A stretch of 16,502 nt of DNA from RUG11867 sp964472425 (lineage in GTDB: Bacteria; Bacillota_I; Bacilli_A; RF39; UBA660), in the NCBI GenBank assembly GCA_964472425.1, contig CAYYLF010000029.1, positions 1-16,502 on the forward strand, read 5' to 3'. The stretch's first letter is position 1, and each line of letters starts with the position of its first letter. The translations under genes and the position numbers were made by a program. Below, piece after piece: positions 6,901 to 13,496 of the stretch. The notes beneath the pieces were generated by a model. It did no database searches. It was not told where the DNA came from and was given only the letters and a program-made list of their open reading frames with translations.

Positions 6901-7713
6901 ATGGTATTGAAAAATGAGGATATGAGAAAGTACGAGTACATTTTGGATGTGTTCAAAGGTACTTGTGAGCTCAACAATTTTGAGGCATTGCGGGTGCCTG
7001 CCTATGTGGATGGCAAGGGATATGCCGATATAGTGGCTAAAGTTCGCGAAGAAATTCCGGAGGATTGTGAGAAGGCATATTTCTATGGGCCAGTTTGGGA
7101 TGAAACGGAAGGTGTCGTCTTGGGAGCAATGAGATGGAATAATTCCATTTACGATGTGTCCGAGATGATAAACATGGCCGTGAAGGTTTTGAAGAATATG
7201 GATGTCGAAGAGTGTACGGTCGTTTTATGGGGTGAGAACGCACCATTCGTCGTCGAGAATTTGGAAGCTTTGGACGTAGTGGCCAAGGAAGAAAAAGGCG
7301 ACCTCGGCAAGGATAAACTGCGATTTTCGATGTACGTCGACGAGGAAGAGGTCGGTCGTGGAGCTTTAGGCGAGAACGATTTAATCTATTTCTCCATCGA
7401 TTACGAGAAGTTAGAAGAGAACGTCTCATATAAGGATGCGGTTGGACCATTGGATGTGTACGTGTCACCTTCTTGTAAGGAAGTTTTGGATGACGGGTTC
7501 GTAATCGGCGCCATGCTTCGCGATGCTGGATTCAAGACGGAAGTAGATTATTCGTTGGAGCAAGCTACCGAGGACAAAGTTAAGGCGACTTTCTTGGTGA
7601 CGTTCGATAAGGAAGATATCGAGAAATATCGAGTCAAATTGGTCGACATGGCAACCCGCGAGGTGAAGACGGTGATGCTCGACAATTTGATAGAAGAAAT
7701 ATTGTATGTGTGA
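6901..7713 (+). CDS. Shortened, probably non-catalytic histidyl-tRNA synthetase-like protein
   Basis: About 270 residues against roughly 420 for HisRS. The first 35 residues resemble the motif 1 helix and strand (MRKYEYILDVFKGTCELNNFEALRVPAY, like '..FARYGYEEIRTPI'). The next part of the catalytic domain, including the RPEGT region, is absent. AYFYGPVWDETEG corresponds to 'YYIGPMFRYERPQ', but the motif 2 Arg is gone. It continues with a DVSEMINMAVKVLKNM helix like that of HisRS. No HisRS signature or motif 3 is seen. The last 85 residues (DVYVSPSCKEV, AMLRDAGFKTEVDYS, VKLVDMATREVK) fit the HisRS anticodon-binding domain well. It is therefore a class II synthetase paralogue that cannot form His-tRNA. 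The ATG at 6901 is preferred over 6895 because AAAAGGAG lies 8 bases upstream of it. It is the first gene after the T-box, 12 bases before the next gene. Homology is my reading of patterns and needs a profile search. Confidence 0.75.
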   Translation: MVLKNEDMRKYEYILDVFKGTCELNNFEALRVPAYVDGKGYADIVAKVREEIPEDCEKAYFYGPVWDETEGVVLGAMRWNNSIYDVSEMINMAVKVLKNMDVEECTVVLWGENAPFVVENLEALDVVAKEEKGDLGKDKLRFSMYVDEEEVGRGALGENDLIYFSIDYEKLEENVSYKDAVGPLDVYVSPSCKEVLDDGFVIGAMLRDAGFKTEVDYSLEQATEDKVKATFLVTFDKEDIEKYRVKLVDMATREVKTVMLDNLIEEILYV

Positions 7714-7725
7714 GGAGAAGATTTT

Positions 7726-8568
7726 ATGATAAAGCACAAAGAAGACGAATTTTTACAGGTCGATTGGAACAATTGTTATGTGGTCGCGGATTTCGATAGG
7801 ACGATTACGAATGGAAGTAGTAAGACTTCTTGGTCCATCTTGGCCGCGAGCGATTTGGTGCCGAAGGAATATACGGCCGAGAGGAATGCTCTATACGACA
7901 TTTATAGACCCATGGAGATAGACCCCGATATGCCTTTGGGTGAGAAGAGTGCAAAGATGAAGGAATGGTTCGAGTTGCACATAAATTTGTTCGTAAAGTA
8001 CGGGATAAGAGAGGAGCTCTTTGAGAAAGCGGCACGAGACCTTCGAATAATGGAGTTTCGCAAAGGCGCCAAAGGTTTCTTCGATTTTTTGGCAGAGAAG
8101 GGTGTGCCGGTCATAATCATAAGCGCCGGAATCGGGAATTTTATCGAGTGTTTTTTGCGAAACAATGGGTGTCTTTACGAGAACGTCTACATAAGTAGCA
8201 ACAGAATTACGTTTACGGATGGAGTTGCAAGCGGAGTCGGTGGCAACATCATTCACAGTTTGAACAAGAACGAAGTGTCTTTGCCAGACGAGGTAAAAAC
8301 TAAGTTGGAAGGTCGGGGACAAGTATTGCTTTTGGGAGACCAACCGAGCGATTTGAACATGGTCGACGAGTCTCAGCACGAACGGGTGGTCAAAGTCGCA
8401 TTCGTCGCGGACGATGCGGTGGATGCTGCTCACATGAGTACGTACGATGGGTTCGATTTGGTGATGGAACCCGGCGAAGATTACGACGATATGATGAGTG
8501 TAATAGATAGAAAGAAGGATATTGATGAGAACTTATGTAAAAGACTTGATAGAAAACGAAGTCACTAG
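7726..8568 (+). CDS. HAD-family pyrimidine/7-methylguanosine-type 5'-nucleotidase (cN-III/UMPH-1 like)
   Basis: The UMPH-1 family removes the 5' phosphate from UMP, CMP or 7-methyl-GMP and is best known from animals and plants. The 280 residues follow that family from end to end. Motif I is ADFDRT (D22 nucleophile, D24). MEIDPDMPLGEKSAKMKEW matches the family's 'IEVDP..EEK...M.EW' cap segment. Motif II is SAGIGNF (S133-A134-G135). Motif III is the Lys in HSLNKNE (K181). Motif IV is LLLGDQPSDLNM (D205, D209, the GDSxGD position with Q for S and S for G). All four catalytic elements are therefore present. There is no signal peptide, so it is cytoplasmic. A GAGGAG site precedes the ATG. It is 12 bases behind the HisRS-like gene and overlaps the synthetase gene by 44 bases, so it is co-expressed and controlled by the aspartate T-box. 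The substrate is not known. Confidence 0.85.
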   Translation: MIKHKEDEFLQVDWNNCYVVADFDRTITNGSSKTSWSILAASDLVPKEYTAERNALYDIYRPMEIDPDMPLGEKSAKMKEWFELHINLFVKYGIREELFEKAARDLRIMEFRKGAKGFFDFLAEKGVPVIIISAGIGNFIECFLRNNGCLYENVYISSNRITFTDGVASGVGGNIIHSLNKNEVSLPDEVKTKLEGRGQVLLLGDQPSDLNMVDESQHERVVKVAFVADDAVDAAHMSTYDGFDLVMEPGEDYDDMMSVIDRKKDIDENLCKRLDRKRSH

Positions 8569-9814
8569 GATAGCGGGCTTCGTGGAGAAGGTTAGAGATA
8601 CGAAATACATGACTTTCTTGATTTTGAAGGATGTCACAGGGGAGATTCAGGTGTCTTTTTCGAAGGAAGAGAACACAAGTTTGGCTACGGAGGCGGCGAA
8701 GTGCACGGTCGGTTCGGTCGTGAGCGTCACCGGTAAGATGGTCAAAAGTGAGTACGTGAAGATGGGAGGATGCGAGTTTTTGCCAGAGTCCATTCACATC
8801 GAGTCGTTGGCCGCGCCTAGTCCCATCGACGAGACGGCCGAGATAGATTCGCGTTTGGACTATAGATGGGTCGATTTGCGAAGTGAGAAGAACACTTTGA
8901 TTTTCAAGGTGCAGAGTGCGTTCGTCGAGGCGATGCGAGAGTTCATGTACGAAAATAAGTTCACGGAGATACATACACCCAAGTTGATTGCTGCGGCTTC
9001 GGAGTCCGGGTCGGAGGTATTCGAGGTGTCCTATTTCGATGGGAAGGCGTATTTGGCTCAGTCTCCTCAGTTTTACAAGCAGATGGCCATGGCCGCCGGG
9101 TTCGATAGGATTTTCGAAGTAGGTCCGGTTTTCCGTGCCGAGAAGTCGTTTACGAACAGACACAGTACGGAGTTTACGGGCTTCGATGTGGAATTCAGTT
9201 ATATCGATTCTTACGAGGATGTCATGGATTTGGAGGAGAAATTGCTCACGCACGCGCTTAGGAAAGTCGAAGAAAAGTACGGCCCAAAAATTGCCGAAGT
9301 GTTCGAGAAGCCGGTCGTCGTGCCCGATAAGCCTTTTCCACGCGTGAAGTTGGCAGACGTGTACGCGGAGTTGGAGAAGCGATATGGCTACAGCGTGCCG
9401 GAGAGCGAGAAGAACGACCTCACGAGTGAGGCCGAGAGATTAGCTTGTCAGTATGCGATGGAGGAATTCGGTTCGGAGTTCATCTTCGTCACGGATTTCA
9501 AACCGGATAAGAGGGCTTTTTATCACATGAGAGATGAAAAGGGAATGCCTCTCGGATACGATCTTCTTTGGAGGGGCGTCGAGATTACGACCGGAGCTCA
9601 GAGGGAACATCGTTACGAGGTCTTGAAGAAGCAGGCCGAAGAAAAGGGACTCGGCAAGGATGTGGAGTTCTATTTGGAGTTCTTCAAGTACGGTTGTCCA
9701 CCACACGGCGGGTTCGGACTCGGAGTTGACCGATTGACTATGTTACTTTTGGGTCTTCCTAGTCTCAAGGAATCGGAATTCATCTTCCGGGGGCCTAATA
9801 GATTGAATCCTTAG
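8525..9814 (+). CDS. aspS: Aspartyl-tRNA synthetase, compact archaeal/eukaryotic type
   Basis: Charges tRNA with aspartate in the cytoplasm. At 429 residues it lacks the large GAD insertion of ordinary bacterial AspRS (about 590). The N-terminal OB fold (VTRIAGFVEKVRDTKYMTF, KDVTGEIQVSF) binds the anticodon. The class II core shows motif 1 (FTEIHTPKLIAA), the aspartate-site segment YLAQSPQFYKQMAMAAGFDRIFEVGPVF, motif 2 (F203-R204-A205-E206 and RHSTEFTGFDVEF), and motif 3 (GFGLGVDRLTMLLLG, R403). The motif set also fits AsnRS, but TEFTGFDVE, the length and the GAC T-box favour AspRS. Such enzymes are often non-discriminating and also charge tRNA-Asn, followed by GatCAB amidation; the sequence does not decide this. 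The ATG at 8525 has AAGGA 5 bases upstream and sits inside the nucleotidase gene, which suggests translational coupling. It is the last gene of the operon. Confidence 0.92.
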   Translation: MRTYVKDLIENEVTRIAGFVEKVRDTKYMTFLILKDVTGEIQVSFSKEENTSLATEAAKCTVGSVVSVTGKMVKSEYVKMGGCEFLPESIHIESLAAPSPIDETAEIDSRLDYRWVDLRSEKNTLIFKVQSAFVEAMREFMYENKFTEIHTPKLIAAASESGSEVFEVSYFDGKAYLAQSPQFYKQMAMAAGFDRIFEVGPVFRAEKSFTNRHSTEFTGFDVEFSYIDSYEDVMDLEEKLLTHALRKVEEKYGPKIAEVFEKPVVVPDKPFPRVKLADVYAELEKRYGYSVPESEKNDLTSEAERLACQYAMEEFGSEFIFVTDFKPDKRAFYHMRDEKGMPLGYDLLWRGVEITTGAQREHRYEVLKKQAEEKGLGKDVEFYLEFFKYGCPPHGGFGLGVDRLTMLLLGLPSLKESEFIFRGPNRLNP

Positions 9815-9821
9815 TATATTC

Positions 9822-9871
9822 GACTGTCTTTGAAAACTTCGGTTGTCGTCAAAGGCAGTCTTTGTTTTTTT
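9822..9871 (+). terminator. Intrinsic terminator of the aspS operon
   Basis: GACTGTCTTTGA (9822-9833) pairs with TCAAAGGCAGTC (9849-9860), 12 pairs with one G-U, followed by TTTGTTTTTTT. Confidence 0.88.
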
Positions 9872-9887
9872 AAAACGCGGGCAATTG

Positions 9888-9896
9888 TGTTATACT
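9888..9896 (+). promoter_or_regulatory. Extended -10 promoter of the 9923 gene
   Basis: TGT-TATACT, with no clear -35 (TTTTAA at the expected distance). The predicted start near 9903 is followed by AGGTGAG (9910-9916) before the ATG. Confidence 0.55.
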
Positions 9897-9922
9897 GTTA
9901 GTAGAGATTAGGTGAGAATTAT

Positions 9923-11323
9923 ATGGAGATACAGTCATTTAAGTTTTTTAAGACAGTTTTGAACGAGGCATCCGATTTGAGTAGGACTGTCAGGAGAAAG
10001 TCTGCAAATATAATGAGCGACATAGAGTCGCAGAGGTTTTTGAATGTTCAGAGCGAGAACAGACGATTGGCAAGGTTTATCGAAGATTCTTTGGAAGATT
10101 TCGAATTTCTCGGCAAGGAAAAAAAGTTTGTGACGAAGTTGGAATCGGCAGTTGGCGAGATGCTCCATACCATACGTAGACGATTCATGAGCGGTCAAAA
10201 CGTAGATTATGAACGAGTTGCGGACGAATTTATCGGCAAGTTAAATGCGCTCAAGAAAATGGATTTCTATTTGAATGAAGATGCTCGCGCATTGGCACGT
10301 CGGGCTATCGCGAGATTTCCCGAGTTGGAAAATACCGATTTGCCACATTATCTCAAAAGAAGAAGCGACAAAATCGACGAGATGGTAAAACGTGAGAATG
10401 CGGTGATATTGGATGCGCTCATCGGTAGGGTGCCCCAGTTAATCGGCGAGTTGAAGTCGGCAACTTCGAGATTAGATGCGCAAAAAAAGACTGCGGATAG
10501 TAGTCAACGAGAACCTGGCGAGATAACTATATATATCGACGAGTCGGCTCATTATCGTATATCTAGCGAAGATGCTCGGTCACTCGGATATAAATGTGAG
10601 AGTAATTATTATTGGTTGTCGGCCGATGAGTATGCGTACATAAAAGCCAATTTTAGATTGAAGACCGAGTCTATCGATTCTTCTATGGTCAAAGCGAATG
10701 TACCAAGGTCGACTATGATAGATTTGTACTTCGACGAGAGTAAGAAACCTTCCATAACTCAAGATTTGGCTTTGGAGTTGGGGTATATTTCGAAAAAGGA
10801 TGGAGCGTTTTATCCTTTGAGCGATGGGCAGTATCGAGGATTATATGGCGAATTCTCACAGTTTAGGTATCTTTATCCTGGATTAGAATATTCTTCGACT
10901 TTGGTGGATGATGAGGGGTCAGAGGCTTTGGACAGTCACGTTTTGGATGACGAGGGGGAACCGGGGAAAGAAAAAGAGAATGTCGATAAGCGTCCTACGA
11001 CGATGTTGTATTTGAGTCCGGATGGCCAGATTCATTCTAGTATTCCTATGGGAATAGACCGCGTTCGAGTGGAGGAGGTCGGACCAGGATTGGCAGCCGA
11101 AGATCTTTTGAATATGTTGGAAGAAGCCGATATCGTATGGGTAAAGTACGATGCAAACGGGGTGTTGAGCGACGCGGCAAAGGCCGAGGTCGATAGGGTC
11201 ATCGATTCGTTTTTGGGGAGTGTATGTTCAGCAGATGAAGTACGCAATGTAAATGGAGTGCGCAGATACAGAGTCAAATATTTATTCGAACATGATGCGA
11301 TTGAGGCAAATAAAATTGTATAG
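9923..11323 (+). CDS. Unknown 466-aa protein with repeated IYIDES/LYFDES modules
   Basis: I do not recognise a family. Residues 1-190 are rich in charged residues and look helical (SFKFFKTVLNEASDLSRTVRRK, RRLARFIEDSLEDFEFLGKEKKFV), perhaps a coiled coil or helical bundle. A related module then recurs: EITIYIDESAHYRISSEDARS (from 200), which goes on with LGY and then YWLSADEYAYIKANF, and MIDLYFDESKKPSITQDLA (from 265), which goes on with LELGY and then FYPLSDGQYRGLYGEF. A weaker third start, TMLYLSPDGQIHSS, lies at about 360. An acidic linker (about 325-355) separates copies 2 and 3, and a compact C-terminal part (ADIVWVKYDANGVLSDAAKAEV) follows. There is no signal peptide or membrane helix, so it is probably cytoplasmic. 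The ATG follows AGGTGAG by 6 bases. It forms a one-gene unit between two terminators. Sequence-specific function is unknown. Confidence 0.8.
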   Translation: MEIQSFKFFKTVLNEASDLSRTVRRKSANIMSDIESQRFLNVQSENRRLARFIEDSLEDFEFLGKEKKFVTKLESAVGEMLHTIRRRFMSGQNVDYERVADEFIGKLNALKKMDFYLNEDARALARRAIARFPELENTDLPHYLKRRSDKIDEMVKRENAVILDALIGRVPQLIGELKSATSRLDAQKKTADSSQREPGEITIYIDESAHYRISSEDARSLGYKCESNYYWLSADEYAYIKANFRLKTESIDSSMVKANVPRSTMIDLYFDESKKPSITQDLALELGYISKKDGAFYPLSDGQYRGLYGEFSQFRYLYPGLEYSSTLVDDEGSEALDSHVLDDEGEPGKEKENVDKRPTTMLYLSPDGQIHSSIPMGIDRVRVEEVGPGLAAEDLLNMLEEADIVWVKYDANGVLSDAAKAEVDRVIDSFLGSVCSADEVRNVNGVRRYRVKYLFEHDAIEANKIV

Positions 11324-11335
11324 TTTGGTCATTTT

Positions 11336-11367
11336 AAAATCCCTTTCGAGAGCTTGAAAGGGATTTT
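11336..11367. terminator. Bidirectional terminator between convergent genes
   Basis: AAAATCCCTTTC (11336-11347) pairs perfectly with GAAAGGGATTTT (11356-11367), 12 pairs with an 8-base loop. A/T ends on both sides let it serve both strands. Its right arm overlaps the stop codon of the minus-strand ATPase gene. Confidence 0.85.
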
Positions 11368-12229
11368 ATCGTGTATCAAATTCGTCGTCGTGTTCTTTGA
11401 AGAAGTCGTAGTATAGGCGAACATTGGCGAGCTCGGTCCATTTTTTGGGGATGTCGGTATGGGTATCGAGGTCGTATATGGTCGCGTCTTTCATAGATAG
11501 AAGAAAGGGCGAATGAGTCGAAATGATGAATTGACAGTCGTAGAAACGAGCCGAGTCTTCTATGAATTTGGCCAGTTTTATTTGATTTTCGGCAGATAGA
11601 CTGTTTTCGGGCTCGTCTAGAATGTAGATTGATTGTTCTTTTATTTCTTTTTCCCAAAAGAGAAGGGCAGATTCTCCGTTCGAGTGTTCTTCTAAATTGT
11701 TGTTAGCTAAACGGTCACGGACGTATCGGCTCATCGTCTTCGATTTGGCTTCGGTGAGGTCTTTGAGTTTGGCGTAGTTTTCGAAACTCGTATCTTCAGT
11801 CGAAAATTTGTTCGAAAGGTATTCGGCACTCAGTTTTTCTTTGCAACGATTGACTCCGGCGTTTATGGAGCGAATACTCAGCAGGTAGTCGAAGACGTCG
11901 TCCGAAGTGATGGCTTTTATTTCGATAGGGTCGTCGATAGCCATGTCGAAGTTGCAGCGAGCGACATAGTGTTCGAAGAAGGAGCCTTTGTCTATCGGGG
12001 AAAGTCTAGTCGCATTGAGGGTACTCGCGATTATGTTTAGAAGGGTCGATTTGCCCGAGCCGTTTCCACCGTAGAAGCAGGTAATCGGACCGAAACGAAT
12101 GGTTTCAAGACCCATTTCAGGGAATATGTGAAGTGGGTATGTATTCGTGAAAATGCGACGACGTTCGGCTTCAAGAATGTAGTGTTCTTCGAGGTCGGAA
12201 AGAAGAGAAAATCTTCGGAGGTATATCAT
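11366..12229 (-). CDS. ABC/SMC-like AAA ATPase (287 aa)
   Basis: A compact P-loop ATPase of the ABC-like branch (the broad AAA_21/OLD-RecF type), with no membrane segments or partner permease. Visible parts: Walker A GGNGSGKST (54-62), a helical insert at about 85-180, the signature SNGES (183-187), Walker B IYILDEPENSLS (201-212), and the H-loop STHSPF (237-242). These are all the residues needed for ATP hydrolysis by a dimer. Proteins of this build often work on DNA or in defence and repair, but the family is too broad to name the target. The ATG lies in an ATGA overlap with the stop codon of the uracil-DNA-glycosylase-like gene and has no ribosome binding site of its own, so it is translated by coupling and the two proteins are likely to act together. 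Confidence 0.88.
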   Translation of the reverse strand: MIYLRRFSLLSDLEEHYILEAERRRIFTNTYPLHIFPEMGLETIRFGPITCFYGGNGSGKSTLLNIIASTLNATRLSPIDKGSFFEHYVARCNFDMAIDDPIEIKAITSDDVFDYLLSIRSINAGVNRCKEKLSAEYLSNKFSTEDTSFENYAKLKDLTEAKSKTMSRYVRDRLANNNLEEHSNGESALLFWEKEIKEQSIYILDEPENSLSAENQIKLAKFIEDSARFYDCQFIISTHSPFLLSMKDATIYDLDTHTDIPKKWTELANVRLYYDFFKEHDDEFDTR

Positions 12230-12894
12230 GATGACACATCGCTTCTTTGAATGTTTGTCTTTATCCAGTTGATGTCTTCGATGGATTTGTCTATGTTGAA
12301 TCGACCATTTCCAACCGGATAGAAGACCGGATAACAGGTATATGTGTGTCCTTCTATGTCGAGAGGGAAGGCTTTCTTTCGCGTTTGACTTACGGATATT
12401 TTTTCGCCCGTGACAATCGAGCTAACTTGATTTCCGAAGAGTATTATTACGTGGGGTTGGACGATGGCAATTTCCTTTTTTAGGAGATGAAGATATTTTT
12501 TGTAGACGGAGTCCGGTAGGGGACGAGCGTCTAGTTGGGTGCATTTGCCAAGATTTGTAATGAATACACGATGGTCGGCGACATCTTGGTAGACGCGCGT
12601 TGCAAATTCGGGAGTCCATTCGGAGCCCTTTATGGCTTTGATTTCACGGTATAAATCTTCGTCGATAAGGCCGGTCGCTTCGAAGAGGTCCCAAATTTGT
12701 TTAGTTCCTATCCAAGGGGACTTTGGGCCAGTCCAAGTTTTTTGAGAAGCGATGTTTCGGCCGGTCGGATTCATGAAGACGAACATGATGTCCGGATGGT
12801 CGGTGCATCCTCCATTGTAGATTGAATCGAGCGTGGGTTCGCCATAGGTGATTTGCAGTTCGTCGTATTCTTTGGTCAAGTCTTCTAAAGTCAT
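12226..12894 (-). CDS. Uracil-DNA glycosylase-fold protein (222 aa)
   Basis: Resembles the uracil-DNA glycosylase superfamily (Pfam UDG, family 4/5-like or a derived branch). The PDIMFVFMNPTGRN segment stands where glycosylases have the 'GxxPG' catalytic loop. VFITNLGKCTQLDARPLPDS resembles 'TNxVKCRPPxNR'. KEIAIVQPHVIILFGNQVSSIV matches the helix-strand that follows. CYPVFYPVGNGRFN replaces the usual 'HPS' loop. The Cys residues of the iron-sulphur cluster of family 4 are not seen, and the first-loop acid is absent, so uracil removal is not assured. A start at ATG 12894 is favoured over the TTG at 12897 because GGGAGG lies 8 bases upstream. It is followed by an overlapping ATPase gene and preceded by an XRE regulator, which suggests a regulated DNA-repair or defence pair. 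The fold call is moderate, the function low. Confidence 0.72.
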   Translation of the reverse strand: MTLEDLTKEYDELQITYGEPTLDSIYNGGCTDHPDIMFVFMNPTGRNIASQKTWTGPKSPWIGTKQIWDLFEATGLIDEDLYREIKAIKGSEWTPEFATRVYQDVADHRVFITNLGKCTQLDARPLPDSVYKKYLHLLKKEIAIVQPHVIILFGNQVSSIVTGEKISVSQTRKKAFPLDIEGHTYTCYPVFYPVGNGRFNIDKSIEDINWIKTNIQRSDVSS

Positions 12895-12900
12895 CAAAAA

Positions 12901-12941
12901 TACCTCCCTTTAGGTAAGTTTATTTTACCAAAGTGGAGGTA
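12901..12941. repeat. 17-base-arm dyad over the -10 and Shine-Dalgarno of the glycosylase-like gene
   Basis: On the plus strand TACCTCCCTTTAGGTAA (12901-12917) is an inverted copy of TTACCAAAGTGGAGGTA (12925-12941), 14 of 17 positions matching, with a 7-base spacer. Read on the minus strand the second arm carries the GGGAGG ribosome binding site and is followed by TTTTT. In a transcript from the XRE gene it could terminate or hide the ribosome binding site. As DNA it could be an operator. Confidence 0.65.
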
Positions 12942-12950
12942 GAAAGTCTA
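12922..12950 (-). promoter_or_regulatory. Promoter of the glycosylase-like/ATPase pair
   Basis: On the minus strand TAGACT (12945-12950), 17 bases, TAAAAT (12922-12927). Transcription would begin near 12915, inside the dyad, so the transcript would lack the upstream arm and leave the ribosome binding site free. Confidence 0.6.
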
Positions 12951-12973
12951 CTGTTTGGATGGTTAAAATTGAA

Positions 12974-13327
12974 CTAGTTAGTTTCTTTTTTTCTTTGTTC
13001 GATGATAGTATTTATGACTGTGAGGTCTCCAGTAGTCAAGATTGCTCGATTTTGAGTAAGGTGTTTGATAAGTTTATTATAGGTTATGTCGTCAGTCGCG
13101 GGAACAGGGTTGGCAGTCAATACATTGTCATAAGCAAGATAATCCATGGTGCAATTCATATATTGTGATAGTTTTCTTATAGTCGACAATCTAGAGTTGT
13201 CGGCACTTTTCTTTTCGTAAAAATCTCTCAAAGTCGTATATGGAATCCCTGCTAGAATGGCGAATTGTTTTAGATTAGGTATATCGTTTTCTTCCATAAA
13301 CAAGTCTATTTTTTCGTTAAAAGTCAT
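12974..13327 (-). CDS. XRE-family HTH transcriptional regulator (117 aa)
   Basis: A Cro/CI-type DNA-binding protein. Residues 1-65 fit the five-helix XRE domain: NEKIDLFMEENDIPNLKQFA, then AGIPYTTLRDFYEKK as the turn and recognition helix, then LSTIRKLSQYMNCTMDYLAY. The C-terminal 50 residues (LIKHLTQNRAILTTGDLTVI) are helical and could be used for dimerisation; no peptidase or ligand domain is seen. The ATG at 13327 has GAGGGGA about 6 bases upstream. It reads away from a small HTH gene and toward the glycosylase-like/ATPase pair on the same strand, so it may regulate itself, its divergent neighbour or that pair. Confidence 0.85.
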   Translation of the reverse strand: MTFNEKIDLFMEENDIPNLKQFAILAGIPYTTLRDFYEKKSADNSRLSTIRKLSQYMNCTMDYLAYDNVLTANPVPATDDITYNKLIKHLTQNRAILTTGDLTVINTIIEQRKKETN

Positions 13328-13351
13328 CGAGTTCCCCTCTTTCTAGTTTTG

Positions 13352-13380
13352 ATTATACAGCAGAAAAAAGTAATTGTAAA
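13352..13380 (-). promoter_or_regulatory. Promoter of the XRE regulator gene
   Basis: On the minus strand TTTACA (13375-13380), 17 bases, TATAAT (13352-13357). The leader is about 20 bases. Confidence 0.7.
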
Positions 13381-13390
13381 TACTACTAAA

Positions 13391-13402
13391 ACGAACTTTC
13401 GT
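13391..13402. promoter_or_regulatory. Small palindrome upstream of the divergent promoters
   Basis: ACGAA-CT-TTCGT between the two divergent promoters. Its CGAA/TTCG half-sites recall the palindrome at 13473-13484. This is a tentative operator. Confidence 0.3.
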
Positions 13403-13423
13403 ATTAATTTCGCCAAAAAAGCA

Positions 13424-13453
13424 TTGGCAAAAGACGATTTCCCGAATTATACT
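13424..13453 (+). promoter_or_regulatory. Promoter of the small HTH gene
   Basis: TTGGCA (13424-13429), 18 bases, TATACT (13448-13453). Divergent from the XRE promoter, about 45 bases away. Confidence 0.6.
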
Positions 13454-13472
13454 TGTGTTGATGATACGAACG

Positions 13473-13484
13473 TCCGAATTCGGA
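13473..13484. promoter_or_regulatory. Perfect 12-base palindrome, possible operator
   Basis: TCCGAATTCGGA, directly before the AAGGAGG ribosome binding site of the small HTH gene and about 20 bases after its -10. The size and place suit a dimeric HTH repressor acting as a roadblock. Confidence 0.45.
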
Positions 13485-13496
13485 AGGAGGCAGGAG

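Noticed and set aside
8390..9253. Long minus-strand open frame of 287 codons
   Set aside because: It is the antisense of the nucleotidase and synthetase genes, has an Arg/His/Leu-rich composition, and has no ribosome binding site. Both plus-strand proteins are clearly real.
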